Shown: piece after piece, positions 33,379 through 41,032 of the stretch
Numbering within the stretch: position 1 is the stretch's first letter
Layout: every line of letters starts with the position of its first letter
Assembly: GCA_035556135.1 (NCBI GenBank)
Contig: DATMFO010000009.1
Coordinates: forward strand, 267,397-331,396
Reading direction: 5' to 3'
Source: ZC4RG30 sp035556135
GTDB lineage: Bacteria > Pseudomonadota > Gammaproteobacteria > Steroidobacterales > Steroidobacteraceae
DNA length: 64,000 nt
Program-made: the position numbers and the translations under genes
Notes under the pieces: model-generated
Seen by the model: only the letters and a program-made list of their open reading frames with translations
What the model was told of the DNA's origin: nothing
The model's database searches: none

Positions 33379-33951
33379 ATGCGTAAGTACGTAGCACTCG
33401 GCGTTATTGCAGCGATGGCCCTTGGTGCGCAGACGGCTGCCGCCGAAGGATTCAGCTACAACCTGATCGAAGGTTCCTATGCCACTGGCGACGTCGAGGG
33501 CTTTGACCTCGATGGCTTCGGCGTCAAGGGATCCTGGGAACTGGCTCCGAGCATTTTCGTGTTCGGCGGTCTGCAGAATCTGGACTTCGACGGCGGCGGC
33601 AGCCTCGACGCGCTGAACCTCGGCGTGGGCATGAACTGGGCGCTGTCCGACAACGCCGACCTGTTCGGTGGTGCCTCGTTCGAGCGTCTGAAGAGCGGCT
33701 CGTCCGAATCGGGCTTCGGTGTGCAGGCTGGCGTGCGTGGCCGTGTGGTCGAGCGCCTGGAGCTGAGCGCCGCCATCAAGTACTCGGACATCGGCGATTT
33801 CGGTGATTCGTTCACCTACACCGCCGGCGGCCGCTGGTACTTCACGCCGAACTTTGCACTGGGCCTCGACTACAACAAGCTCGACCTCGGCGACTCCAAT
33901 GCCGACGGCGACCTGTTCAGCGTTGCCCTGCGTTACGACTTCGGCGGCTAA
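33379..33951 (+). CDS. outer-membrane beta-barrel protein (tandem paralogue 1)
   Basis: 190 residues from the ATG at 33379 (GGGAG upstream). Signal peptide MRKYVALGVIAAMALGAQTAAA, then alternating amphipathic strands of an OmpX/OmpW-size barrel: EGFSYNLIEGSY, SFERLKSG, GRWYFTPNFALGLDY, ending VALRYDFGG. First of four tandem paralogues that share the signal-peptide start, the xFSYNLxE segment, the GRWYFTPxFAxGLD motif and the RYDFG end. A terminator follows. Function unknown; small barrels serve in adhesion, permeability or envelope stability. Confidence 0.85.
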   Translation: MRKYVALGVIAAMALGAQTAAAEGFSYNLIEGSYATGDVEGFDLDGFGVKGSWELAPSIFVFGGLQNLDFDGGGSLDALNLGVGMNWALSDNADLFGGASFERLKSGSSESGFGVQAGVRGRVVERLELSAAIKYSDIGDFGDSFTYTAGGRWYFTPNFALGLDYNKLDLGDSNADGDLFSVALRYDFGG

Positions 33952-33986
33952 GCCGAAACCGATAGCGGACATTTCGCGTCCGCGCC

Positions 33987-34020
33987 GACGGGGTGGCTAC
34001 GGCCACCCCGTCCATTTTCC
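33987..34020 (+). terminator. Rho-independent terminator after OMP paralogue 1
   Basis: A perfect 11-bp stem GACGGGGTGGC-tacg-GCCACCCCGTC (33987-34012) is followed by CATTTTCC. Confidence 0.82.
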
Positions 34021-34066
34021 CGCCAGGGATGACTGGTCCCCTTTCCCACGTGATGGAGTAATCAAC

Positions 34067-34618
34067 ATGCGCAAGATCGCAGCAATTGGTGCATTTGCAG
34101 CCGCCCTGGCTTTTGGCGCCCAGCAGGCCGCTGCCACGGACTTCAGCTACAACCTGGTCGAAGGCGCTTTCGTCTCGGGTGATGGGTTCGATGGCCTGGG
34201 CGTAGCCGGTGCCCTGGAGTTCACGCCGGAGTTCTTCGGCCACGCCGGCATCGACCTCCTCGAGGCTGACGGCGGCGCTGATTTCAGCCTGCTGAACCTC
34301 GGTGGCGGCTACAGCCGCGCCATCAACAACAACCTCGACATCGTGGCGACCGCCTCGCTTGTCCGCCTCAAGGTGGACGGTGGTGGAAGCGACACCGGCT
34401 TCGGCCTCGGCGTTGGCGTGCGCGGTCGCGTGCTGAGCCAGCTCGAGCTGCACGCCGGCCTGGAATACGTGGACCTGGATGACAGCGACACGATCCTGAA
34501 GGCGGGCGGACGCTGGTACTTCACGCCCGCATTTGCCGCAGGCCTCGACCTGCATGACGGCGATGGCGACGCAACCCTGCGTTTCGCCCTGCGCTACGAT
34601 TTCGGCAATCGCCGGTAA
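34067..34618 (+). CDS. outer-membrane beta-barrel protein (tandem paralogue 2)
   Basis: 183 residues from the ATG at 34067, with GGAG 12 bases upstream. Signal peptide to QQAAA, then a barrel closely related to paralogue 1 (DFSYNLVEGAF, GFGLGVGVRGRVLSQLELHAGLEYVD, GGRWYFTPAFAAGLDL, FALRYDFGNRR). Slightly shorter loops. It has its own terminator. Confidence 0.85.
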   Translation: MRKIAAIGAFAAALAFGAQQAAATDFSYNLVEGAFVSGDGFDGLGVAGALEFTPEFFGHAGIDLLEADGGADFSLLNLGGGYSRAINNNLDIVATASLVRLKVDGGGSDTGFGLGVGVRGRVLSQLELHAGLEYVDLDDSDTILKAGGRWYFTPAFAAGLDLHDGDGDATLRFALRYDFGNRR

Positions 34619-34649
34619 AGATTCGGCGTAGCCGTTCACAGTCTGGAGA

Positions 34650-34682
34650 GGGGCAATCCGCGAGGATTGCCCCTTCTTTTTT
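34650..34682 (+). terminator. Rho-independent terminator after OMP paralogue 2
   Basis: A perfect 10-bp stem GGGGCAATCC / GGATTGCCCC with a GCGA tetraloop (GNRA type) is followed by TTCTTTTTT. The strongest terminator in the window. Confidence 0.92.
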
Positions 34683-34726
34683 GCCCGGAAACTGCCGGGA
34701 TTCGGTCAACAACAAGGAGTGATTGA

Positions 34727-35317
34727 ATGCGGAAGATTGCAACGCTGGGCGCAGTAGCAGCGCTGGGCATGAGTGGTGCGGCGCTGGCTGCGGATGGCGT
34801 GAGCCACAGCTTCCTCGAGGCCGGGTACGGCTACGGCGAACTGGCCGGCGGCATCGTGGATGGCGACGGCTTCAAGGTGGCCGGCTCGCTGGAGCTGCCC
34901 TCGAACTTCGTGGTGGGCGCCGGATACCGGCAGTTCAAGTACACGGATGTCGGCTCGGAAAAATTCAAGGAGCTGAGCGCAGGGGTCAACTACAAGTGGA
35001 CGCTGGGCTCTTCCTTCGACGTGCTGGCCGGGACCTCGTTCGAGCGGCTGGAAGTCGGCGGTGACGGCGAGTCCGGTTTCGGCCTGAATGTCGGAACCCG
35101 CGGTCGCCTGACCGACAAGCTGGAGTTGTCGGCCAACCTGCAGTACGTGGACATCAAGACGATTCCCAGCACCTTCCTCGTCACGGTCGGCCTGCGTCAC
35201 TACTTCACGCCGGCATTCGCTGCGGGCGTGGACGTGCGCAAGTCGGAAATGCTCGTGATGGCCGGCGAGACGTCGTTCATCGCCACGCTGCGCTACGACT
35301 TCGGCAAGCTGTTCTGA
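34727..35317 (+). CDS. outer-membrane beta-barrel protein (tandem paralogue 3)
   Basis: 196 residues with an AAGGAG ribosome-binding site. Signal peptide MRKIATLGAVAALGMSGAALA, then strands related to paralogues 1 and 2 (SHSFLEAGYGYG, GTSFERLEVGGDGESGFGLNVGTRGRL, LRHYFTPAFAAGVDV, LRYDFGKLF). The most diverged of the set in its middle strands. It ends in Phe, as barrel proteins commonly do. Confidence 0.85.
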   Translation: MRKIATLGAVAALGMSGAALAADGVSHSFLEAGYGYGELAGGIVDGDGFKVAGSLELPSNFVVGAGYRQFKYTDVGSEKFKELSAGVNYKWTLGSSFDVLAGTSFERLEVGGDGESGFGLNVGTRGRLTDKLELSANLQYVDIKTIPSTFLVTVGLRHYFTPAFAAGVDVRKSEMLVMAGETSFIATLRYDFGKLF

Positions 35318-35355
35318 AGCATTCAGCACGGGTTCAGCCCGTCGCAGCTTGAATG

Positions 35356-35388
35356 GGGGCGACCCTGACCGGTCGCCCCTTTTCATTT
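35356..35388 (+). terminator. Rho-independent terminator after OMP paralogue 3
   Basis: The stem GGGGCGACC-ctgacc-GGTCGCCCC (35356-35379) is followed by TTTTCATTT. Confidence 0.85.
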
Positions 35389-35429
35389 GCACGTGAAATG
35401 ATTCCGCGCATCCCACGATGGAGGATCCC

Positions 35430-36029
35430 ATGCGTAAACCCGCAATACCGGCCGCAACACTTGGCGCGGTCGCCGCGTTGCTCGCCGGCCCGGCGCTGGC
35501 CGACGGCTTCAGCTACAACAACATCGAAGCCCGCTTCATCTCCACGGAGATCGAAGATGCCGAGCCCGGTGTCGACCTCGAGGGCGACGGCTTCGCCATC
35601 GCGGGCAGCGTGGAATTCGGTCCCACCATCCACGGCTTCGGCACGCTCAGCGGCACCGAATATGAAGACACCATCGATGTGGGTTCACTCACCGCCGGCC
35701 TTGGCTTCAATCACTCCCTGGCCCCGGCGCTGGACCTGGTAACCGGCATCTCCTACGAGCGCCTGAAGGTCGAGGTGGATGACTCGCGCGTGATCGAAGA
35801 GGGCTACGGCCTGCATGCCGGCCTGCGCGGCCGCGTTGGCGACAGGGTGGAGCTCACCGCCGGCGTCAAGTACACCGACTACGGCGACGACCTCGACGAC
35901 ACCACCATCATGGTCGGCGGCCGCTATTACTTCAGCCGCAATTTCGCGCTGGGTCTCGACTACGGCGAGAACGACGACGGCGACACCTGGGCGCTGGCCT
36001 TCCGCTACGACTTCGGCAACCGCTACTGA
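35430..36029 (+). CDS. outer-membrane beta-barrel protein (tandem paralogue 4)
   Basis: 199 residues from the ATG at 35430, GGAGG upstream. Signal peptide to ALA, then ADGFSYNNIEARF, YERLKVEVDDSR, GGRYYFSRNFALGLDYGE and LAFRYDFGNRY. Acidic loops (several DD and DDD). Last of the tandem set; no clear terminator separates it from the glutathione peroxidase gene. Confidence 0.85.
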   Translation: MRKPAIPAATLGAVAALLAGPALADGFSYNNIEARFISTEIEDAEPGVDLEGDGFAIAGSVEFGPTIHGFGTLSGTEYEDTIDVGSLTAGLGFNHSLAPALDLVTGISYERLKVEVDDSRVIEEGYGLHAGLRGRVGDRVELTAGVKYTDYGDDLDDTTIMVGGRYYFSRNFALGLDYGENDDGDTWALAFRYDFGNRY

Positions 36030-36091
36030 AATGGCATGAGCCGGCCCCCTGTGGGAAGATGGCGGACGCACCGCCAGCCACGGGGGCCAGC

Positions 36092-36568
36092 ATGTCTCTC
36101 TACGATATTTCCGCGCGCCGTCTCGATGGCACCGAACAATCCCTGGGCGATTACCGCGGCCAGGTGCTGCTCATCGTCAATGTGGCCAGCCGCTGCGGCT
36201 TCACGCCGCAATACACGGGGCTCGAGGCGCTTCATCGCAAATACAAGGATCGCGGCTTCGCCGTGCTCGGCTTCCCCTGCAACCAGTTCGGCGCGCAGGA
36301 ACCCGGCACTGCGGCCGAGATCGGCGCCTTCTGCAGCACCACATACGATGTGACCTTCCCGCTGTTCGCCAGGATCGACGTCAACGGCGACCAGGCGCAT
36401 CCGCTCTACCAGCACCTGAAGGGCGCGCAGCCCGGCATCCTCGGCACCGAAGCCATCAAGTGGAACTTCACCAAGTTCCTGGTCGACCGCACCGGCAAGG
36501 TCGTCTCCCGCCACGCCCCCAAGGACAAGCCCGAAGAGCTCCAGGGCGTAATCGAGGCGCTGCTTTGA
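36092..36568 (+). CDS. glutathione peroxidase (Cys type)
   Basis: 158 residues from the ATG at 36092. Thioredoxin-fold peroxidase with peroxidatic Cys35 in NVASRCGFTPQY, the FPCNQFG motif (61-67) supplying Gln65 and a second conserved Cys63, and Trp in KWNFTKFLVD. Bacterial enzymes of this type usually use thioredoxin to reduce hydroperoxides. Nothing indicates export, so it is cytosolic. Confidence 0.94.
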   Translation: MSLYDISARRLDGTEQSLGDYRGQVLLIVNVASRCGFTPQYTGLEALHRKYKDRGFAVLGFPCNQFGAQEPGTAAEIGAFCSTTYDVTFPLFARIDVNGDQAHPLYQHLKGAQPGILGTEAIKWNFTKFLVDRTGKVVSRHAPKDKPEELQGVIEALL

Positions 36569-36619
36569 TTTGCCGCGCTGGCAACAGCTTTCCCTTTCCC
36601 TGATCGAGGAGATTCCACC

Positions 36620-37345
36620 ATGCAACTGAACCGCGCCCGTCTCGTGACTCGCGCCGCGCTCGCCGCGGCAGCGTTGTTCGCGGCCCTGCCTGCATCTGCC
36701 CAATGGACGGGCAAGGGAGAAGCCGGCCTCGCGCTGGCCGACGGCAACACCGACACCCGCACCGCCAACGCCAGGGTCGCCGCGACCTACAAGGTCGATG
36801 TCTGGGAACATGCCTTCACCCTCGGCGGGCTCTATGTGCGCAATGACGGCACCACTACCGCGCGCCGCTGGGAAGCCGGTGCGCAGACGCGCCGCGATTT
36901 CTACCAGCGCAACTTCTGGTACGGCGGCGCCCGTTATGAAGAAGACCGCTTCAGCGGCTTCGACCACCAGGGCCTGGTGACCACCGGTATCGGCCGGCGC
37001 TTCATCGACAACGACACCACCAGGCTGCTGGCGCAGGCCGGTGTCGGCTACAAGTTCTGGGAAACGCTCGATGTGCCACGCGACAAGGACAGCAGCATCA
37101 CCGGCGTGGCCAGCATGGAGTTCGACCACAAGCTCACCGCCACGACCACCGTCTTCGACAGGTTCAACGGCGAGTTCACGTCGGGCAACAATTTCCTGCA
37201 GAACGAGATCGGCGTGGCGGTGAAGATGACTGACCGCATTGCCCTGGCGCTGGCCTATGCCGTGCGCCACAACACCGATCCGCCCGCGGGCTTCAAGAAG
37301 ACCGATACGCTGACTACGGTGAACCTCGTCTACGAGGTGAAGTAA
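36620..37345 (+). CDS. DUF481 outer-membrane protein
   Basis: 241 residues. Signal peptide MQLNRARLVTRAALAAAALFAALPASA, then the DUF481 pattern (GKGEAGLALADGNTDTRTANARV near the N-terminus and repeated beta strands to VNLVYEVK). Salt-stress-induced YdiY-type proteins belong to this family; they are predicted outer-membrane barrels without known function. A 6-bp stem (CCGCCC-tca-GGGCGG, 37346-37360) spans the convergent stop of the next gene but has no U-tract. Confidence 0.88.
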   Translation: MQLNRARLVTRAALAAAALFAALPASAQWTGKGEAGLALADGNTDTRTANARVAATYKVDVWEHAFTLGGLYVRNDGTTTARRWEAGAQTRRDFYQRNFWYGGARYEEDRFSGFDHQGLVTTGIGRRFIDNDTTRLLAQAGVGYKFWETLDVPRDKDSSITGVASMEFDHKLTATTTVFDRFNGEFTSGNNFLQNEIGVAVKMTDRIALALAYAVRHNTDPPAGFKKTDTLTTVNLVYEVK

Positions 37346-37351
37346 CCGCCC

Positions 37352-38059
37352 TCAGGGCGGACCGGAGTGCGCTTCGATGAAGCGCTGCACTTCCTCGTTG
37401 ATCTCGCGCGGGTCACGCCCGCGCGGGTCGATGGGGGCGCCAATCACCACACGGATGGTGCCGGGCTTCTTCAGCAGGCCGCGTCGCGGCCAGAAGTAGC
37501 CCGCGTTGTGTGCCACCGGCACGATGCGCGCACCAGTTTCGACGGCAACGGCCGCGCCGCCCACGCCATAACGGCGCGTCTGTCCCGGCGGCATCCGCGT
37601 CCCTTCCGGAAACACCACGATCCAGCAGCCACGTGCCAGGCGCTCGCGTCCCTGCTCGATGAGCTGCCGCACGGCCGCGCCGCCCGCGCCGCGATCGATG
37701 GCGATGCAGTGCAGCTGCTTGATGCCCCAGCCCACGAAGGGAATCCAGGTCAGTTCGCGCTTCAGCACCCACACCTGCGGCGGCAGCAGCGCAGCCTGCG
37801 CAAAGGTCTCCCAGCTGGAGGAGTGCTTCATCAGCGCGATGCAGGCCTCGTTCGCGGGAATGTTCCCGGCGCCCTCCACGCGGTAATCGAGGCGGCACAG
37901 CAGTCGGCAGGCTCCCAGCAGCGAGCGCGCCCAGTTGCGCGCCAGCATGGTGCGGCCGCGCCAGCTGAGGAACACGCTGGCGATCACGAAGAAGATCGCA
38001 TAGCAGAAGGTGAACAGCAGGAAGAAGACCGTGAAGACGATCGAGCGCAGCAGCTGCAT
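37352..38059 (-). CDS. 1-acyl-sn-glycerol-3-phosphate acyltransferase (PlsC family)
   Basis: 235 residues from the ATG at 38059. N-terminal membrane helix (about 5-30), then acyltransferase block I as KHSSSWETF (His and acidic residue), block III FPEGTR, and the VPVAHNAGYFWPRR region. It converts lysophosphatidate to phosphatidate with acyl-ACP or acyl-CoA, or acts as a related lysophospholipid acyltransferase. In pseudomonads a plsC-like gene lies close to gyrB and glyQS; here it remains near gyrB, but glyQS is 23 kb away. Confidence 0.92.
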   Translation of the reverse strand: MQLLRSIVFTVFFLLFTFCYAIFFVIASVFLSWRGRTMLARNWARSLLGACRLLCRLDYRVEGAGNIPANEACIALMKHSSSWETFAQAALLPPQVWVLKRELTWIPFVGWGIKQLHCIAIDRGAGGAAVRQLIEQGRERLARGCWIVVFPEGTRMPPGQTRRYGVGGAAVAVETGARIVPVAHNAGYFWPRRGLLKKPGTIRVVIGAPIDPRGRDPREINEEVQRFIEAHSGPP

Positions 38060-38091
38060 CGGGTGGTCCTGGGTATCCGGAAGGGTTCTTG

Positions 38092-38808
38092 TCAGTACTC
38101 GAGCCAGGCCCGCAGTGCCGCGGTGATTTCGTCCGGCCTTTCCATCATGCACATGTGGCCGCAGTCGGGAACGATGACCAGCCTTGCCCCGGGAATGCGC
38201 CGCGCCATCTCCTCGTGGCGGGCCGGCGGGCTCCAGCCATCCTCGCGCCCGCACAGCACCAGCGTGGGCACTTTGATGCCGGGCAGCAGGGCGGTGCGGT
38301 CCGGCCGGTTGAGCAGGGCCTCGGTCTGGGCCTCGAACTGAGCCAGCGGTGCGCGGCCGATCATGGCGTGGATGGCGCCCATCAACCCGGCGTCGTTGAG
38401 GCGCGCCGGGTGCACCATGCCGCGCGCCCACTCCTTGCCCAGGGCAAACATCCCCTGCGTGCGCCCGATGTCGCGCAGGCGGTAGCGGCCAGCGCGTTCA
38501 CGCTCGCCTGTTTCGCCTGCCGCAAGCCCTTCGAACCCCGTGTCGAGCAGGGCCAACCGCGTCACGCGGCCGGGGGCACGGGCCAGGATTTCCAGGGCCA
38601 CGCGTCCGCCCATTGAATGTCCCGCCAGTGCAAAACGGGCCGGTGCCGCATCGAGGATGCGGCCCGCCATGACCTCCAGCCTGTCCGCGAGACCGTGCTC
38701 CGGCACCATCACCGGCCGCTCCCCGCCAAGGGCCGCGGCCTGCGCCCGCCAGACCTGCGCATCGCAGACCAGACCGGGGACCAGGACCAGTAATTCAGGT
38801 TCAGCCAT
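38092..38808 (-). CDS. alpha/beta hydrolase
   Basis: 238 residues from the ATG at 38808; an in-frame ATG at 38823 is possible and neither has a good ribosome-binding site. Nucleophile elbow GHSMGG (Ser65), acid in LCGREDGW (about 190), and His in PDCGHMCMMERP (about 217) make a full triad. It resembles cofactor-free esterases and carboxylesterases; substrate unknown. It lies 32 bp ahead of the PlsC gene and is probably co-transcribed. Confidence 0.85.
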   Translation of the reverse strand: MAEPELLVLVPGLVCDAQVWRAQAAALGGERPVMVPEHGLADRLEVMAGRILDAAPARFALAGHSMGGRVALEILARAPGRVTRLALLDTGFEGLAAGETGERERAGRYRLRDIGRTQGMFALGKEWARGMVHPARLNDAGLMGAIHAMIGRAPLAQFEAQTEALLNRPDRTALLPGIKVPTLVLCGREDGWSPPARHEEMARRIPGARLVIVPDCGHMCMMERPDEITAALRAWLEY

Positions 38809-38894
38809 ATATTGGTAACGCATTGTGATGCGGCCGGATTCTCCAGCCAAATCATGCTTCAATAACGCACTTTTTTGCTTGGAGCCGAGCGGGA

Positions 38895-40883
38895 ATGATT
38901 GAACCGGGTACCGTGCTGTGGACGCCTTCGCCGGAACGGATTGCGCGCGCGCGCATCACCGAGTTCCGCAACTGGCTGAGTGCCAACAGGGGCCTCACCT
39001 TCCCTGATTTCGAGGCGCTGTGGCGCTGGTCCACCGAGGACATCGACGCCTTCTGGCAGGCCTGCTGGGACTTCTTCGGCATCGAGGCGACCAGGCAGCC
39101 CACCGCCGTGCTGGGCAAGCGCACCATGCCGGGTGCCGAATGGTTCCCGGGCGCCGAGATCAACTACGCGCGCCACATGCTGCGCAACGAGAAGCCCGGC
39201 GAGGCCGCGCTGCTGCACCTGAACGAGCGGCAGGGCCTGCAGGAGATGTCCTGGGACGAGTTCGCCGGCAAGGTGCGCATCGTCGCCACGCAGCTGCGCA
39301 AGCTGGGCGTGAAGCGGGGCGATCGCGTCTGCGCCTACATGGTCAACGTGCCCGAGACGCTGATCGCCATGCTGGCCACCACCAGCCTGGGGGCCATCTG
39401 GTCCTCGGTGGGCCCCGACTTCGGCACCCCCGGCGTGCTCGACCGCTTCTCGCAGCTGGAACCCACCGTGTTCCTGCACGTGGACGGCTACCAGTACGGC
39501 GGCAAGCCCTTCGACCGCATGCCCGAGGTGGAGAAGATCCTCACGCGCCTCACCAGCGTGAAGCACATCATCCAGTACAACTACCTGAAGGCCGACACGC
39601 CGCGCTCGCGGCCCGGCACCGTGTACTGGAGCGAGCTGCTCGACCACCCGCCGGTGTCGCGCGAGGCGTTCCGCTTCGAGGAGGTGCCCTTCAACCACCC
39701 GCTGTGGATCCTCTTCTCCTCCGGCACCACCGGCCTGCCCAAGCCCATCATGCACAGCCACGGCGGCATCATGATCGAGCAGCTGAAGCACCTGGCCTTC
39801 AACTTCGACATGCACGCCGGCGAGCGCATCTTCTTCTACACCACTACCGGCTGGATGATGTGGAACTTCCTGGTCAGCAGCATGCTGTCGGATGTGAAGC
39901 CCGTGCTCTATGACGGCAACCCGGCCTGGCCCGATGGCGATGTGCTGTGGAAGATGGTGCAGGACTCGCGCGCCACGCTGTTCGGCGCCAGCCCCACCTA
40001 CCAGTCCATCCTCGAGAAGAACGGGGTGGTGCCGAAGAGCAAGTTCGATCTCAGCAACCTGCGCTCGATCACGCTGGCCGGTTCGCCGGTCTCGCCAGAG
40101 TGCCAGCAGTGGTTCCACGACAACGTGAAGCAGGACTGCTGGGTTGCGCCGGGCTGCGGCGGCACCGACATCTGTTCCGGCTTCGTGGGTGGCGCCGTGA
40201 TCCTGCCGCAGCGCGCGGGCGAGATGCAGGCGCGCTGCCTCGGCATCGCCGTGCACGTGATGGGGGAGAACGGCCAGTTCGTCACCAATGAAGTCGGCGA
40301 GATGGTGGTGACGCAACCCTCGCCATCGATGCCGGTGGGTTTCTGGAACGACAAGAACGACGAGCGTTACATCGAGACCTATTTCAGCGACTTCCCGGGC
40401 ATGTGGCGCCAGGGGGACTTCTACATGGTGAACGACCGCGGCGGGGCCTATGTGCTCGGCCGCTCGGATGCCACGCTGAACCGCCACGGCATCCGCATCG
40501 GCACTTCCGAGATCTACCGCACCATCGTGCTGGTGCCGGGTGTGGAGGACGGGCTGATCGTCAATCTCGACCTGCCCGGCGGCCACTTCTTCATGCCGCT
40601 GTTCGTGAAGCTGGCGGCTGGCCGCGTGCTCGACGAGGCCCAGAAGAAGGCCATCAACGACCGGCTGCGCAGCGAATACACCCCGCGCCACGTGCCGGAC
40701 AAGATCTACCAGGTGCCCGACATCCCCTACACCATCTCCGGCAAGCGCATGGAGGTGCCGGTGCGGCGCATCCTGTCGGGCGTGCCGCTGGCGAAGGCGG
40801 CGAACCGGGATGCGATGGCGAATCCGGCATCGCTGGACGCCTTCATCGAGTACGCGCGCACGCAGCAGGACTACAAGCTGTAG
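38895..40883 (+). CDS. acetoacetate-CoA ligase (acetoacetyl-CoA synthetase)
   Basis: 662 residues, the usual length. ANL adenylate-forming enzyme: P-loop-like FSSGTTGLPKPIMHSHGG, the acetoacetyl-CoA synthetase motif TTTGWMMWNF, GCGGTDICSGFVGG, and the C-terminal catalytic Lys in ISGKRMEVPVRRIL. It activates acetoacetate with ATP and CoA, feeding ketone bodies or polyhydroxybutyrate breakdown products into acetyl-CoA. The ATG is preceded by GGAGCCGAGCGGGA. Followed by a GC-rich hairpin. Confidence 0.95.
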   Translation: MIEPGTVLWTPSPERIARARITEFRNWLSANRGLTFPDFEALWRWSTEDIDAFWQACWDFFGIEATRQPTAVLGKRTMPGAEWFPGAEINYARHMLRNEKPGEAALLHLNERQGLQEMSWDEFAGKVRIVATQLRKLGVKRGDRVCAYMVNVPETLIAMLATTSLGAIWSSVGPDFGTPGVLDRFSQLEPTVFLHVDGYQYGGKPFDRMPEVEKILTRLTSVKHIIQYNYLKADTPRSRPGTVYWSELLDHPPVSREAFRFEEVPFNHPLWILFSSGTTGLPKPIMHSHGGIMIEQLKHLAFNFDMHAGERIFFYTTTGWMMWNFLVSSMLSDVKPVLYDGNPAWPDGDVLWKMVQDSRATLFGASPTYQSILEKNGVVPKSKFDLSNLRSITLAGSPVSPECQQWFHDNVKQDCWVAPGCGGTDICSGFVGGAVILPQRAGEMQARCLGIAVHVMGENGQFVTNEVGEMVVTQPSPSMPVGFWNDKNDERYIETYFSDFPGMWRQGDFYMVNDRGGAYVLGRSDATLNRHGIRIGTSEIYRTIVLVPGVEDGLIVNLDLPGGHFFMPLFVKLAAGRVLDEAQKKAINDRLRSEYTPRHVPDKIYQVPDIPYTISGKRMEVPVRRILSGVPLAKAANRDAMANPASLDAFIEYARTQQDYKL

Positions 40884-40890
40884 ACGCGGC

Positions 40891-40916
40891 CGGCCGGCCT
40901 GTTTCAGGGCCGGCCG
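40891..40916 (+). terminator. terminator-like hairpin after acetoacetyl-CoA synthetase
   Basis: Perfect 9-bp arms CGGCCGGCC / GGCCGGCCG with an 8-nt loop, 7 bases past the stop, followed by AAATATTT instead of a proper T-run. Termination is likely but may be partial. Confidence 0.55.
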
Positions 40917-40972
40917 AAATATTTCCGGCATTCACTTCCGGTTCAGCTCTCCCCACTCGTTGTACGTGTTGA

Positions 40973-41002
40973 CGCCGCGCTATCGACCTCGATAGCGCGG
41001 CG
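40973..41002. promoter_or_regulatory. 14-bp perfect inverted repeat upstream of TonB receptor
   Basis: CGCCGCGCTATCGA (40973-40986), a 2-base centre, then the exact reverse complement (40989-41002). Flanking bases (TTGTACGTGTTG ... CACAACATACAAG) extend the symmetry imperfectly to about 40958-41015. It ends 30 bases before the GTG start, between the aacetoacetyl-CoA synthetase hairpin and the AGGGGG ribosome-binding site, so it could be an operator or a leader hairpin. Confidence 0.75.
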
Positions 41003-41032
41003 CACAACATACAAGGGGTCAGGGGGTTCACC

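Noticed and set aside
37346..37360. CCGCCC-tca-GGGCGG as bidirectional terminator
   Set aside because: Only 6 bp, overlaps the stop codon and has no U-tract; mentioned in the DUF481 entry only.
38859..40931. 690-codon open frame antisense to acetoacetyl-CoA synthetase
   Set aside because: Its sequence is His/Val/Arg-rich without domains and mirrors the codon structure of a complete, well-conserved plus-strand gene; a typical GC-rich shadow frame.
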